64,000 nt of DNA from Pseudoalteromonas sp. MSK9-3. Lineage in GTDB: Bacteria > Pseudomonadota > Gammaproteobacteria > Enterobacterales > Alteromonadaceae. The stretch is taken from contig NZ_MIET01000035.1 in assembly GCF_003590335.1 (NCBI RefSeq), forward strand, positions 81,840 through 145,839, given 5' to 3'. This document shows, one piece after another, positions 56,975 to 64,000 of the stretch (positions are counted from its first letter, which is position 1; the number at the start of each line of letters is the position of its first letter). A program made the position numbers and the translations under genes. The notes under the pieces are model-generated. The model did no database searches. It saw only the letters and a list, made by a program, of their open reading frames with translations, and was not told the origin of the DNA.

Positions 56975-58288
56975 TTAACTAATTTCATGCTTTTTCATCA
57001 GTTTATAAAAGTCTGAACGGTTTCTTTGGGCCAACTTAGCAGCTTCTGCTACGTTACCCTCTGACAGCGACAACACCTTTTTAAGATATTCATATTCAAA
57101 CTGTTTTTTTGCATCATTGAGCCCTTGAAAATGCCGTTCATGTTGTGTTGGCAGTGCTTTTAATACGGTGTCTTCCGTAATTAATTTACCAGGAGTCAGC
57201 ACCAATGCATGTTCAATCACATTGTGTAGCTGGCGAATATTGCCGGGCCAAGCATAATTTAGTAGGTGTGTCATAGCCTGAGGATTAATTGTTTTACTGT
57301 GGCTACTGAGTTCATCAACAAATTGATTCGCGAGCAAAGCAATATCTTCCACCCGGTTGCGTAAGCTGGGCAGTGTGAGTGATACAACATTGAGCCGGTA
57401 GTATAAATCTTCGCGAAATTCTTTATTCACGATTGCTTGCTGTAAATCTTTGTGACTGGCAGACAAAAAGCGCACATTGATTTTATGCTCAGTATGAGAC
57501 CCTACAGGTCGAACGGTTCGTTCTTGCAACACGCGTAATAATTTCACTTGCAAATCCAGAGGCATATCGCCAATTTCATCGAGTAAAATGGTGCCGTTAT
57601 CTGCGCTCAAAATAAGGCCTGTTTTATCGTTAATCGCACCAGTAAACGCGCCTTTTTTATGGCCAAATAGCTCTGATTCCAATAAGTGCGAGGGGACGGC
57701 CGCACAATTTATAGCTATGAAGGGTCCTGAGGCATAACCGCTGGCTTGGTGAATGGCTTTTGCTGCCACCTCTTTACCTGTGCCACTTTCACCCTGTATG
57801 AGTATATTCACATTGTTGGGTGCCAAGGCTTGAATGTGGTGCACAACTTGGCGCATTGCAGCACTTTTGAATGAAATTCCAAAGTAATTATGTTTTGTGT
57901 TACTAGGCGAGGTTTTTACTGTATTACACAGTGCTTTTTCTATTGTATGGAGCAGTGTTTGGCTATTAATGGGTTTGTTTATAAAATCTAAAAAGCCTTG
58001 TTCTATTGCGTCGACGGCATCAGGAATAGAGCCATGGGCTGTCATCATGATGACGGGCATACCAAAGTGGTCACTTTTAATCTTTTCAAATAGCTCAAAA
58101 CCATCCATATGGGCCATTTTTAAATCTGTTATGACTAAATCTACAGCTTCACTTTGTAGAATTTTCAATGCTTGAGTGGCACGATAAGCACGCAGTGTGT
58201 GGTAATTATTTGACTCCAACCTCATCGCCAAAAGCTCGACAAACGCGTGATCATCATCGACCAGTAATATGGTTGCTCTGTTCATCAT
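56975..58288 (-). CDS. glrR: Sigma-54-dependent response regulator GlrR/QseF
   Basis: 437 aa. Receiver (phospho-acceptor D55 in L-V-I-T-D-L-K-M), an AAA+ domain with Walker A G-E-S-G-T-G-K-E, the sigma-54 contact loop G-A-F-T-G-A and Walker B L-L-D-E-I-G-D-M, then a Fis-type helix-turn-helix (N-V-A-E-A-A-K-L-A-Q-R-N-R-S-D-F-Y-K-L). Gene order kinase-QseG-regulator and size (E. coli GlrR 444 aa) identify it. It activates sigma-54 promoters in response to envelope signals. Overlaps qseG by 4 bp. Confidence 0.92.
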   Translation of the reverse strand: MMNRATILLVDDDHAFVELLAMRLESNNYHTLRAYRATQALKILQSEAVDLVITDLKMAHMDGFELFEKIKSDHFGMPVIMMTAHGSIPDAVDAIEQGFLDFINKPINSQTLLHTIEKALCNTVKTSPSNTKHNYFGISFKSAAMRQVVHHIQALAPNNVNILIQGESGTGKEVAAKAIHQASGYASGPFIAINCAAVPSHLLESELFGHKKGAFTGAINDKTGLILSADNGTILLDEIGDMPLDLQVKLLRVLQERTVRPVGSHTEHKINVRFLSASHKDLQQAIVNKEFREDLYYRLNVVSLTLPSLRNRVEDIALLANQFVDELSSHSKTINPQAMTHLLNYAWPGNIRQLHNVIEHALVLTPGKLITEDTVLKALPTQHERHFQGLNDAKKQFEYEYLKKVLSLSEGNVAEAAKLAQRNRSDFYKLMKKHEIS

Positions 58289-58830
58289 GGTGCCTCTTGC
58301 GTTTGCTGAAGGGGTATTGTGGGTGCTGGGGGGTTGAGTCGTTGTAACTCTATTTGGGCTAATTGTTTTTTTAGATCAATAAACGCACTGTTTGCTTTTT
58401 CTAGCTGGTGCTCTTTCCTTTTTAGGGTTTTGCGTAGCGTTATGTTGGCAAGTTTTTGAGCGCGTAAGTCTTGCGTACTGCGTTTAATAAAGTCGAAATA
58501 CACTGAGTATTCATCAGGCCATACCCTCTGTGCCACCAAGGTTTTAAGCAACCTCAATTGTGTGGTTGTTGAAGGGCTGTTACACCATTTGCTGAAAAAT
58601 AGGTTTAGTGTTTGGTGTTGTTGATAGTGTGCTGGCAGCGTGTTCACTTGCTTGTTTGTTGTTGATAAGGTATTCGTGCTACAAATTGCATAGTGGGTTT
58701 TAAACAGCATAGCAACAGGCGCATAGCGTTGTGTTGGCGGGTACTTTATTGTGTGCTCAGTATTCAGTTTTTTGGTTGAGTGGCACGCACTAAGTAGACA
58801 AAGCGCCAGTAATAAAAATAATAAACGCAT
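58285..58830 (-). CDS. qseG: QseG/YfhG-like outer-membrane lipoprotein
   Basis: 181 aa with signal and lipobox L-L-S-A-C (Cys 16). The C-terminal ~60 residues form a coiled-coil (K-E-H-Q-L-E-K-A-N-S-A-F-I-D-L-K-K-Q-L) ending in a Pro/Thr tail. Its place between the kinase and the regulator matches E. coli yfhG/qseG, whose product interacts with and activates the kinase from the periplasm. Sequence conservation in this family is low, so the call rests partly on context. Start codon overlaps the kinase stop (TAATG). Confidence 0.8.
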   Translation of the reverse strand: MRLLFLLLALCLLSACHSTKKLNTEHTIKYPPTQRYAPVAMLFKTHYAICSTNTLSTTNKQVNTLPAHYQQHQTLNLFFSKWCNSPSTTTQLRLLKTLVAQRVWPDEYSVYFDFIKRSTQDLRAQKLANITLRKTLKRKEHQLEKANSAFIDLKKQLAQIELQRLNPPAPTIPLQQTQEAP

Positions 58831-60269
58831 TATTGCTTTCCTCTTACAGGCATTACGACACAGACCTGTGTACCTGGTGACAATGGTTTAAACTCGATGC
58901 TGCCATGTAATTGCTTAACTGATTCGGCAACAATTGATAAACCCAGCCCACTCCCTCGATGACTGTGGCTATGCTGACCACGAAAAAATGGCTGGGTTAT
59001 ATTACTGAGCTCGTTAGCGTCAATCCCCATGCCATCGTCATAAATAGCAAAGGTAGCCACATGGTCATTACTGTTTATATCAATACGAATACGGTGTTCG
59101 GCATACTGTAATGCATTGTTTATAAGTTGGATCAATATAATTTTACAGGGCAGGTAGGGCATGTAGGCCGTATTCTTACTTATGTGCCAAATAAGCTTTT
59201 TGTTGATCCCGAGCGTGTGTTCGCTAAAGTGCTTTTGTAGATCAGTGGCTATGGCTGCTAAACTTTTTCTCTTTTGGGTATTAAGAGGGTGGCTTGCCGC
59301 ACTGTAACTGAGTAAGTCGTCAATTAAAGTGTCTAAGCGTTGGACTGACCCCGACATGATCTCCACGATACGGTTTTGCTGGGCTGTTAATTGGCCTATG
59401 CTGAGGTCTTTTAAGAGACTGTTTCCTTCGCTTAATGAAGCCAGAGGCGTTTTTAGTTCGTGTGTAACATGGCGTAAAAACGAGTCCTTTTGCGCATGAC
59501 TGCTCTGCAGCGCTTCGTTGAGCCAGTTAAGTCTTTGACCAAGCTTTTCCAGCTCATTACTCCCTTTTAATTCAATGTGCCTCACATGTTTACCATTACC
59601 TAATTGAAAAATAGTTTGTTCAAGTGTGTAAAGCTGTCGTGTTACGCGATGAATTAGCATAAGACTAAATACGATGAATAAGGTCACCAGTGCGAGTAGT
59701 AACCCCAGAAGCCCGTAATTCTTGTCAGCGAAAGACGCGCGTTGATCATCGAGACGTGTTGATAACGCATGATGAAACAGTTTTTCGGTTGCTTGTAGTT
59801 GATGACTCAAAGCTGAGTAATTGACTAAATGTGCATCGTAGGTTGGTAATAAGGTGAGTACTTGTTGCCATTGTGCAACAAGTACATTTTCCATTAGCTT
59901 ATTTTTCAGTAAAGTAATGCGTTTTCGAGTGGCCTTCCATTTTTTATTTATACTATTTTGTAAAGCGGGGCTATCGAGTAATGTATTATTTTGCTGCGCC
60001 TTTTCAAGTGCTGAAATACTTTCTTTTATCGATGAGAATTCAATTATAAGATTATGATTTATAACATATGACTGATGCATCTTCTGCTGCTCTGAAGATA
60101 AGTATTGTGCGTACCAAACCGCCGATATAATAATGGGAAATAACGCGATAGCGAGCGCGAGTTTGGCTTGCAACCCCAAAGATTGTGAAAAAAAGCGCTG
60201 GGGTGTACTCCTAACGTGTTTAAAAGACGAAATAAACCACTGCTTAACCTCTTCTATTGTCATGTTCAT
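58830..60269 (-). CDS. glrK: Envelope-stress sensor kinase GlrK/QseE
   Basis: 479 aa from the ATG at 60269, where TAGGAA lies 5 nt upstream. Two transmembrane helices (about 33-52 and 187-208) bracket a helical periplasmic domain, followed by HAMP. The HisKA box is H-V-T-H-E-L-K-T-P-L-A-S, and the ATPase part has L-I-N-N-A-L-Q-Y-A, D-D-G-M-G-I and G-S-G-L-G-L-S-I. It phosphorylates GlrR; QseG assists. First gene of a three-gene operon with 1-bp and 4-bp overlaps. Confidence 0.92.
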   Translation of the reverse strand: MNMTIEEVKQWFISSFKHVRSTPQRFFSQSLGLQAKLALAIALFPIIISAVWYAQYLSSEQQKMHQSYVINHNLIIEFSSIKESISALEKAQQNNTLLDSPALQNSINKKWKATRKRITLLKNKLMENVLVAQWQQVLTLLPTYDAHLVNYSALSHQLQATEKLFHHALSTRLDDQRASFADKNYGLLGLLLALVTLFIVFSLMLIHRVTRQLYTLEQTIFQLGNGKHVRHIELKGSNELEKLGQRLNWLNEALQSSHAQKDSFLRHVTHELKTPLASLSEGNSLLKDLSIGQLTAQQNRIVEIMSGSVQRLDTLIDDLLSYSAASHPLNTQKRKSLAAIATDLQKHFSEHTLGINKKLIWHISKNTAYMPYLPCKIILIQLINNALQYAEHRIRIDINSNDHVATFAIYDDGMGIDANELSNITQPFFRGQHSHSHRGSGLGLSIVAESVKQLHGSIEFKPLSPGTQVCVVMPVRGKQ

Positions 60270-60352
60270 TGCGTTTCCTAATCGCATGTTGCTAAATTGC
60301 GAATCTATAAGCACTTGATTTAATTGTGAAATTTATATTTTGTAATTATTTA

Positions 60353-60370
60353 TGTTGCTATTTAGCAACA
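60353..60370. promoter_or_regulatory. Palindrome upstream of glrK
   Basis: TGTTGCTATTTAGCAACA is a perfect 8-bp inverted repeat, 84 bp before the glrK start. The half-site TGTTGCTA recurs in the same orientation at 60287-60294, just before the start codon. It may be an operator of the glrK operon; the binding protein is unknown. Confidence 0.4.
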
Positions 60371-60490
60371 GCCCGACTTAATGCTTCCTGAACTAACACG
60401 CCCTAATCACTTTAACAATATGATTTAAATAAGAATTTTATATTTGGCATCATAGTTGATATATCCCAATAGCAATCGATGACTTATCTC

Positions 60491-60595
60491 AATTATATGA
60501 ATTGGCGTTGCAGCTTCTCAAAAGGCAAGGCTAGTTACGCTAAATGTTCTTAACATTCACTAAATGAAGTGAAAGCTAGCAATTATATGAATTGG
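60491..60595. repeat. Repeat unit bounded by two identical 15-bp direct repeats
   Basis: AATTATATGAATTGG occurs at 60491-60505 and again exactly 90 bp later at 60581-60595. Between them GCTAG...CTAGC ends flank an inner AATGT-TCTTA-ACATT hairpin. It looks like a small dispersed palindromic repeat or a duplication. It sits 60 bp upstream of the first EF-hand gene and could carry that gene's promoter or regulatory RNA structure. No other gene is visible in 60371-60656. Confidence 0.5.
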
Positions 60596-60656
60596 TAGCT
60601 GAGCATAGGGCGTGGCCAATAAGTTAAGAGAAGGTCGATATTACAGGAGCTTACGA

Positions 60657-60872
60657 ATGTACATGACAGTGATATTACTGAGTGGTGCAGCAGGGTTATT
60701 TTCACAACCGCAGGCAGGAAAGCTGACTTTTCAACAGTTAGATACGAACAGTGATGGCGTAATAAGCTTGAGTGAATCAAAGCAGCTACCGCGACTTATG
60801 GCGCAATTTAAAGATTTAGATGTCGACAATAGTGGCGGTATTTCACGCGCTGAATTTGATTCTTTTAACTGA
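60657..60872 (+). CDS. Small exported EF-hand protein (1 of 3)
   Basis: 71 aa from the ATG at 60657, preceded by AGGAG. A signal peptide of about 20 residues ends P-Q-A. Two canonical 12-residue calcium loops follow: D-T-N-S-D-G-V-I-S-L-S-E and D-V-D-N-S-G-G-I-S-R-A-E, with ligands at positions 1, 3, 5 and 12. Expected to be a periplasmic calcium-binding pair. First of three tandem paralogues between glrK and an outer-membrane protein. Confidence 0.85.
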   Translation: MYMTVILLSGAAGLFSQPQAGKLTFQQLDTNSDGVISLSESKQLPRLMAQFKDLDVDNSGGISRAEFDSFN

Positions 60873-60922
60873 ATAATACGTTTTATTTTTCAGAATTTCT
60901 CATATACAAAAGAGGGTACAAC

Positions 60923-61144
60923 ATGAAATTGGTCCATGTATTTATGGCAACGAGCCTAACATTTATTAGTGCAATGAGTTTTGCATCGGGTTTGTCTTTT
61001 TCTGATTTAGACACTGATCACGATGGCGTGATAAGTGTTAAAGAAGCGAAAGCGAATACGTTACTTACTGAGCAATTTGCCAAGTTAGATGCTGATAAAG
61101 ACAAGTTACTCAGTCGAAGTGAGTTTCTCAACTTTCAATTATAA
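60923..61144 (+). CDS. Small exported EF-hand protein (2 of 3)
   Basis: 73 aa. The signal peptide ends M-S-F-A (about residue 21). The first loop D-T-D-H-D-G-V-I-S-V-K-E is canonical; the second, D-A-D-K-D-K-L-L-S-R-S-E, has Lys in place of the usual Gly 6 and may bind calcium less well. An A-rich helix links the loops. 50 bp after the first paralogue with no terminator between them, so probably the same transcript. GAGGG lies upstream of the ATG. Confidence 0.85.
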   Translation: MKLVHVFMATSLTFISAMSFASGLSFSDLDTDHDGVISVKEAKANTLLTEQFAKLDADKDKLLSRSEFLNFQL

Positions 61145-61221
61145 GAAGTACAGTAAAGGCAATGAATAGGGCGTCTATTCGTATAGAAAGCACTGCCCTG
61201 ACTTTATAAAAAGGAAAAGTA

Positions 61222-61428
61222 ATGAAATTAATAAGCAGACTTTTGGTTGTAGGCACACTGGCTGTAGCATATTCGGCAACAGCAGCAGATTTTACATCGT
61301 TAGATACAGACAAAGATGGTTTTATTAGCCAAAGTGAAGCAGCACAGTCAGCCTCGATAAGTAAGGTATTTGATTTGCTGGATAGCAATAAAGACGGAAA
61401 ATTATCTGAGAAAGAGTTTCATCAATAA
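61222..61428 (+). CDS. Small exported EF-hand protein (3 of 3)
   Basis: 68 aa. The signal peptide ends S-A-T-A (about residue 20-21). Both loops are canonical: D-T-D-K-D-G-F-I-S-Q-S-E and D-S-N-K-D-G-K-L-S-E-K-E. AAAGGA precedes the ATG. Last of the three paralogues; a strong terminator follows at 61455. Confidence 0.85.
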   Translation: MKLISRLLVVGTLAVAYSATAADFTSLDTDKDGFISQSEAAQSASISKVFDLLDSNKDGKLSEKEFHQ

Positions 61429-61454
61429 GTAGCTTCCCGTACTACTTGACGCGC

Positions 61455-61483
61455 AAAGCCTAAGTGAAAACTTAGGCTTTTTT
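61455..61483. terminator. Rho-independent terminator after the EF-hand genes
   Basis: A perfect 10-bp stem AAAGCCTAAG / CTTAGGCTTT with a TGAAAA loop and TTT tail. It lies between the EF-hand genes and the convergent outer-membrane protein gene and may serve both. Confidence 0.85.
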
Positions 61484-61499
61484 CATATAATTACATGTA

Positions 61500-62093
61500 T
61501 TAAAAGCGGTAAGTGATTGTTGCACTGACTTGAAATTGGTTTAACGTCTCGCCATCAAAGTGCCAACTACACATATTGGGTGTACTAGGGTCGTTATCAC
61601 AGATGACTTTAGACTTATTTTTTACAAGGGTTGCTAACCAGCGAGCCTCAGTACCAATACTTAAGTTATCCATTACTTGATACTCTAAGCCACCAAATAA
61701 GCCTGTGGCGAAGAAAGAATCGGCTTCTGCAAAGTTCGTATCAAGGCGATTTACACCCAGTTGCATGCCAATATATGCATCTAGGTCATCAGAAACGGGA
61801 CGATATACGGCACTTTGAAACAGGAGGTATTCTGTTTTTATTTTATGTATCGTACTCTCTTCAAATTCACCTTCGTACTTACTATAGAAAAAACCATATT
61901 TGGTATCATTCTCATGCCAGTCCACACTAAATCCGTAATGTGTGTCATCAGAAAACTCGTGTTTTTGTTGTCGAGTTGTGGTCACTGATTGGCTGTAAGT
62001 TTGTCCAGCGTATGCCGTCACACCAACCTCAGCTTGGCTTGTATGAGAGGTAAGTAACAGACCAACAATGCTGGCAAGCATAAGTTTATTCAT
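61500..62093 (-). CDS. Outer-membrane beta-barrel protein
   Basis: 197 aa from the ATG at 62093, with AAAAAGGA upstream; in-frame codons further upstream run towards the insertion sequence and are not signal-like. The signal ends T-S-Q-A. Alternating hydrophobic strands (T-E-Y-L-L-F-Q-S-A-V-Y, D-A-Y-I-G-M-Q-L-G-V) and the terminal A-T-I-T-Y-R-F, with C-terminal Phe, indicate an eight-strand outer-membrane barrel inserted by BAM. Two Cys in I-C-D-N-D-P...N-M-C-S may form a loop disulfide. An insertion sequence lies 97 bp upstream. Confidence 0.82.
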   Translation of the reverse strand: MNKLMLASIVGLLLTSHTSQAEVGVTAYAGQTYSQSVTTTRQQKHEFSDDTHYGFSVDWHENDTKYGFFYSKYEGEFEESTIHKIKTEYLLFQSAVYRPVSDDLDAYIGMQLGVNRLDTNFAEADSFFATGLFGGLEYQVMDNLSIGTEARWLATLVKNKSKVICDNDPSTPNMCSWHFDGETLNQFQVSATITYRF

Positions 62094-62198
62094 GAAGAGT
62101 CCTTTTTGAAGATGCGAGTGAATAGATAATTTTGCGCACAGTATACGAAATTTACACTCCGATGGCATTGAATAAAAGTAAGAATGTGTAAAGGCCAG

Positions 62199-63228
62199 GG
62201 CCTTGTTGATCAAATAGCTAACTACCAATCAACTTCTAAGTTTTAACTCTATTGCTGATATTTGGTCATACCTAGCCCAGTCATTTTATTTATTGCCTTC
62301 ACTTTAATCATCGTTTCAGTATGCTGACTATTGAATTGACGACTTTTTAGCTTATCACCCATTAATTGCTTAAAACGATACATCGCCGTCTCGGCAAGTG
62401 AACGAAGGTGGTACCCTGAATTCACTTTCCACTGCGTTAACCCTATTTGGTGCATCATAAATACGGCATTATTTCTGGGGTGTCCTTCTTCCCAGTTTTG
62501 GGTATTGTCTCTTGGTGGCGCCCGCATAATCGCACCTTTTGCTGCGACCTCCTCATAGCAACTGCGTGTGTCATATGCTCCATCACCTGTGACTCTGTCA
62601 CTATTCCTACGCAGTGGTCTGATTAAATCGACAAGGGCTTCACCATCTGACACATTGACCATCGACAGCTCAGCACCCACAATATCGTGACTTGTCGCAT
62701 CTACGGCCAAGTGCAATTTTCGCCAAGTTCGGCGCTTAGTCGCACGATGTTTTCTCGTATGCCATTCACCATTTCCATACACTTTAAGGCCCGTGCTATC
62801 GACCACAATATCTATAAAGCCTTTGCAAGTGCTATTTCTATATTGCACATCAAGTGTTTTACTGCGTTTGCATAAACAGCTATAACCGGGTGATTGCAAT
62901 GAGGCATACATCATAGTGAGCAAGGAATTTACAAACCCTTCTAAAGCCCTGAGTGGTAAATGGAATACGGCCCTTAAGGTTAAACAGGTTTCAATTGCTA
63001 AATCAGAATAGTAATTTGAACGACCACGGCCCCCCTATTTTTCGGTATTTTGCCACTTTGAGATGGCACTCTCACTTAGCCAAATATTGATGTTACCGCG
63101 TTGAACTAAAGCACGGTTGTACTGTGACCAATTCCTAATTTTCTTCTTCATTTCGCATCATGGGTTAAGGCATTTAATGATCTGATCGCACCAAACCAAA
63201 GAAGTTCAATTATTTAGGAAACAACGCC
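62199..63228 (-). mobile_element. IS5-family (IS903-type) insertion sequence
   Basis: 1,030 bp. The ends are imperfect inverted repeats: left GGCCTTGTTGATCAAATAG; right, reverse-complemented, GGCGTTGTTTCCTAAATAA. The 9-bp sequence AAAGGCCAG is repeated perfectly on both sides (62190-62198 and 63229-63237), the target-duplication length of the IS903 group. The perfect duplication implies a fairly recent insertion, yet the transposase has an in-frame amber codon. It landed 97 bp upstream of the outer-membrane protein gene. Confidence 0.92.
62249..63151 (-). pseudogene. IS5-family transposase interrupted by an amber codon
   Basis: A 301-codon frame from the ATG at 63151 (M-K-K-K-I-R-N-W-S-Q-Y-N) is continuous apart from one TAG at codon 39 (63035-63037), just before G-G-R-G-R-S-N-Y-Y-S-D-L. 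Downstream it has the DDE residues in V-D-S-T-G-L-K-V, G-D-G-A-Y-D-T and the C-terminal E-T-A-M-Y-R-F-K. The amber could be a mutation, a sequencing error, or bypassed by restart at TTG 62923. Without readthrough the element should be immobile unless helped in trans. Confidence 0.88.
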
Positions 63229-63245
63229 AAAGGCCAGCTACATTT

Positions 63246-63752
63246 GGACTTGTTGATCAAATAACTAGCTACCAATCAAATTCTCAGTTTTAACTTTGTT
63301 GCTGATATTTGGGCCTAAGCTAGCCATTTTATTTATTGCCTTCGCTTTAATCATGATTTCAGTATGCTGGCTATTAACTGACGACTTTTAAGCTTATCAC
63401 CCATTAATTGTTTAAAACGATACTTCGCTGTCTCAGTAAGTGAACATAGGTGGTATCCTGAGTTCACTTTCCACTGCGTTAACCCTATTTGGTGCATCAT
63501 AAACGGCCCTTAAGGTTAAACAGGTTTCAACTGCGAAGGCAGAATATTGATTTGAACGACCTCGCCACCGTATTTTTCCACTTTGAGATGGCGCTATCAC
63601 TTAGCCAAGTATTGATGTTACCGCGTTGAAAAAAGCACAGTTGTACTGTGGCCAATTTCTAATTTTCTTCTTCATATCAAAACATGGGTTAAAGCATTTT
63701 ATGATCTGATCGCACAGAACCATAGAAGCTCAATGAGTTAGGGAGCAACGCC
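63246..63752 (-). mobile_element. Internally deleted relative of the neighbouring IS5-family element
   Basis: About 507 bp, same orientation. The left part (63250-63500) matches 62203-62460 and the right part (63500-63752) matches 62965-63228, so the middle of the transposase is missing. The terminal sequences TTGTTGATCAAAT and, at the far end, AACGCC remain. Several small indels break the coding frames. I see no flanking 9-bp duplication. An older, decayed copy of the same family; not able to move by itself. Confidence 0.85.
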
Positions 63753-63808
63753 GGATTTATCTAACAACTTTTTTCTTGATATATTTTATTTTAATTTAGC
63801 TAATTAGG

Positions 63809-64000
63809 CAGGGCAAGAGCATGAAAAGACATTATAAATTCAAGACCTTTTCAAGGTAATCTGTACTGCGCATCGCTTTCTTTTGCTTTGCGGGCATACC
63901 TTTCTTAAAGCTCGTTTCAGCTTTTAGGTGATTAAAAGCGATATGCCTAAGCCCTGCGAACACTGATGCTGCTCCTTCACGCCTAATTCGGCAATCATCT
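63809..64000 (-). mobile_element. End of an ISAs1-family insertion sequence (continues off window)
   Basis: The terminal CAGGGCAAGAGCATG at 63809 fits an ISAs1/H-repeat-type end. It is followed by the 3' end of a minus-strand transposase. Only the last 192 bp lie in the window. Confidence 0.65.
63832..64000 (-). CDS. ISAs1-family transposase, C-terminal fragment (partial)
   Basis: The last 55 codons of a frame entering from the right edge: F-A-G-L-R-H-I-A-F-N-H-L-K-A-E, then K-K-G-M-P-A-K-Q-K-K-A, then S-T-D-Y-L-E-K-V-L-N-L and TAA. The L-R-H-x-A-x-N-x-L-K and Y-L-x-x-V-L blocks are typical of the C-terminus of ISAs1-type DDE transposases. Whether the rest of the gene is intact cannot be seen. 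Confidence 0.7.
   Translation of the reverse strand, partial: DDCRIRREGAASVFAGLRHIAFNHLKAETSFKKGMPAKQKKAMRSTDYLEKVLNL

Noticed and set aside
60440..60470. Possible sigma-54 promoter TTGGCAT-5 bp-TTGAT
   Set aside because: The -12 element lacks the required GC, so the match is too weak.
63030..63040. Frameshift in the IS5 transposase
   Set aside because: Reading both sides shows the frame is unchanged; the only defect is a TAG stop codon.
1..64000. CRISPR arrays, tRNA or rRNA genes, defence islands, prophage
   Set aside because: No regularly spaced short repeats, no cloverleaf or rRNA-like stretches and no phage structural or restriction genes were seen.

Overview
The window reads as chromosomal DNA of a marine gammaproteobacterium, most likely Pseudoalteromonas or a close relative. 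This is inferred from the AT-rich composition, the gene families present, a chitinase / lytic polysaccharide monooxygenase (LPMO) / chitinase operon, an H-NOX nitric-oxide sensor operon, a glrK-qseG-glrR locus and many secreted proteins. I saw no rRNA, tRNA, CRISPR array or prophage.

Layout. 1-6 kb: the N-terminal 1,488 codons of a very large repeat-rich surface protein on the minus strand (it runs off the left edge), then a lipoprotein. 6-13 kb: metabolic and membrane genes (GNAT acetyltransferase, DUF417 membrane protein, Na+/amino-acid symporter, DJ-1/PfpI protein, VOC protein, glutathione S-transferase, L-threonine aldolase). A MerR-type 19-bp-spacer promoter lies upstream of the VOC gene. 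13-21 kb: exported hydrolases (M6 metalloprotease, lipoprotein-type oligopeptidase B, nucleotide pyrophosphatase-like phosphodiesterase) and small envelope proteins. 21-37 kb: signalling. It holds a Cache-GGDEF cyclase, a GAF/PAS-GGDEF-EAL protein, a NarL-type two-component pair, ferrochelatase, a PAS chemoreceptor, and an H-NOX operon (REC-HDOD, H-NOX, kinase) divergent from a receiver protein with a degenerate HD-GYP domain.

37-45 kb: the chitin operon, with a multidomain GH18 chitinase, an AA10 LPMO and a Serratia ChiA-type GH18 chitinase. All three are exported and carry a CBM5/12-like domain, so together they should cleave crystalline chitin outside the cell. 45-54 kb: two paralogous periplasmic binding proteins without transporters, a DUF2235 (Tle1-like) hydrolase, an unusual RecQ-family helicase, anhydro-MurNAc kinase and a DUF4153 membrane protein. 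54-62 kb: a dCache chemoreceptor, the glrK-qseG-glrR envelope two-component operon, three tandem small exported EF-hand proteins and an outer-membrane beta-barrel protein.

62.2-64 kb: mobile DNA. An IS5-family element (IS903-type, perfect 9-bp target duplication, transposase interrupted by one amber codon) is followed by an internally deleted relative and the end of an ISAs1-family element. A 261-bp MITE flanked by CTAG sits at 21.2-21.5 kb. The most interesting parts are the H-NOX locus with an HDOD output and a degenerate HD-GYP partner, the EF-hand trio, the MerR-type promoter, and the hairpin between the first chitinase and the LPMO.
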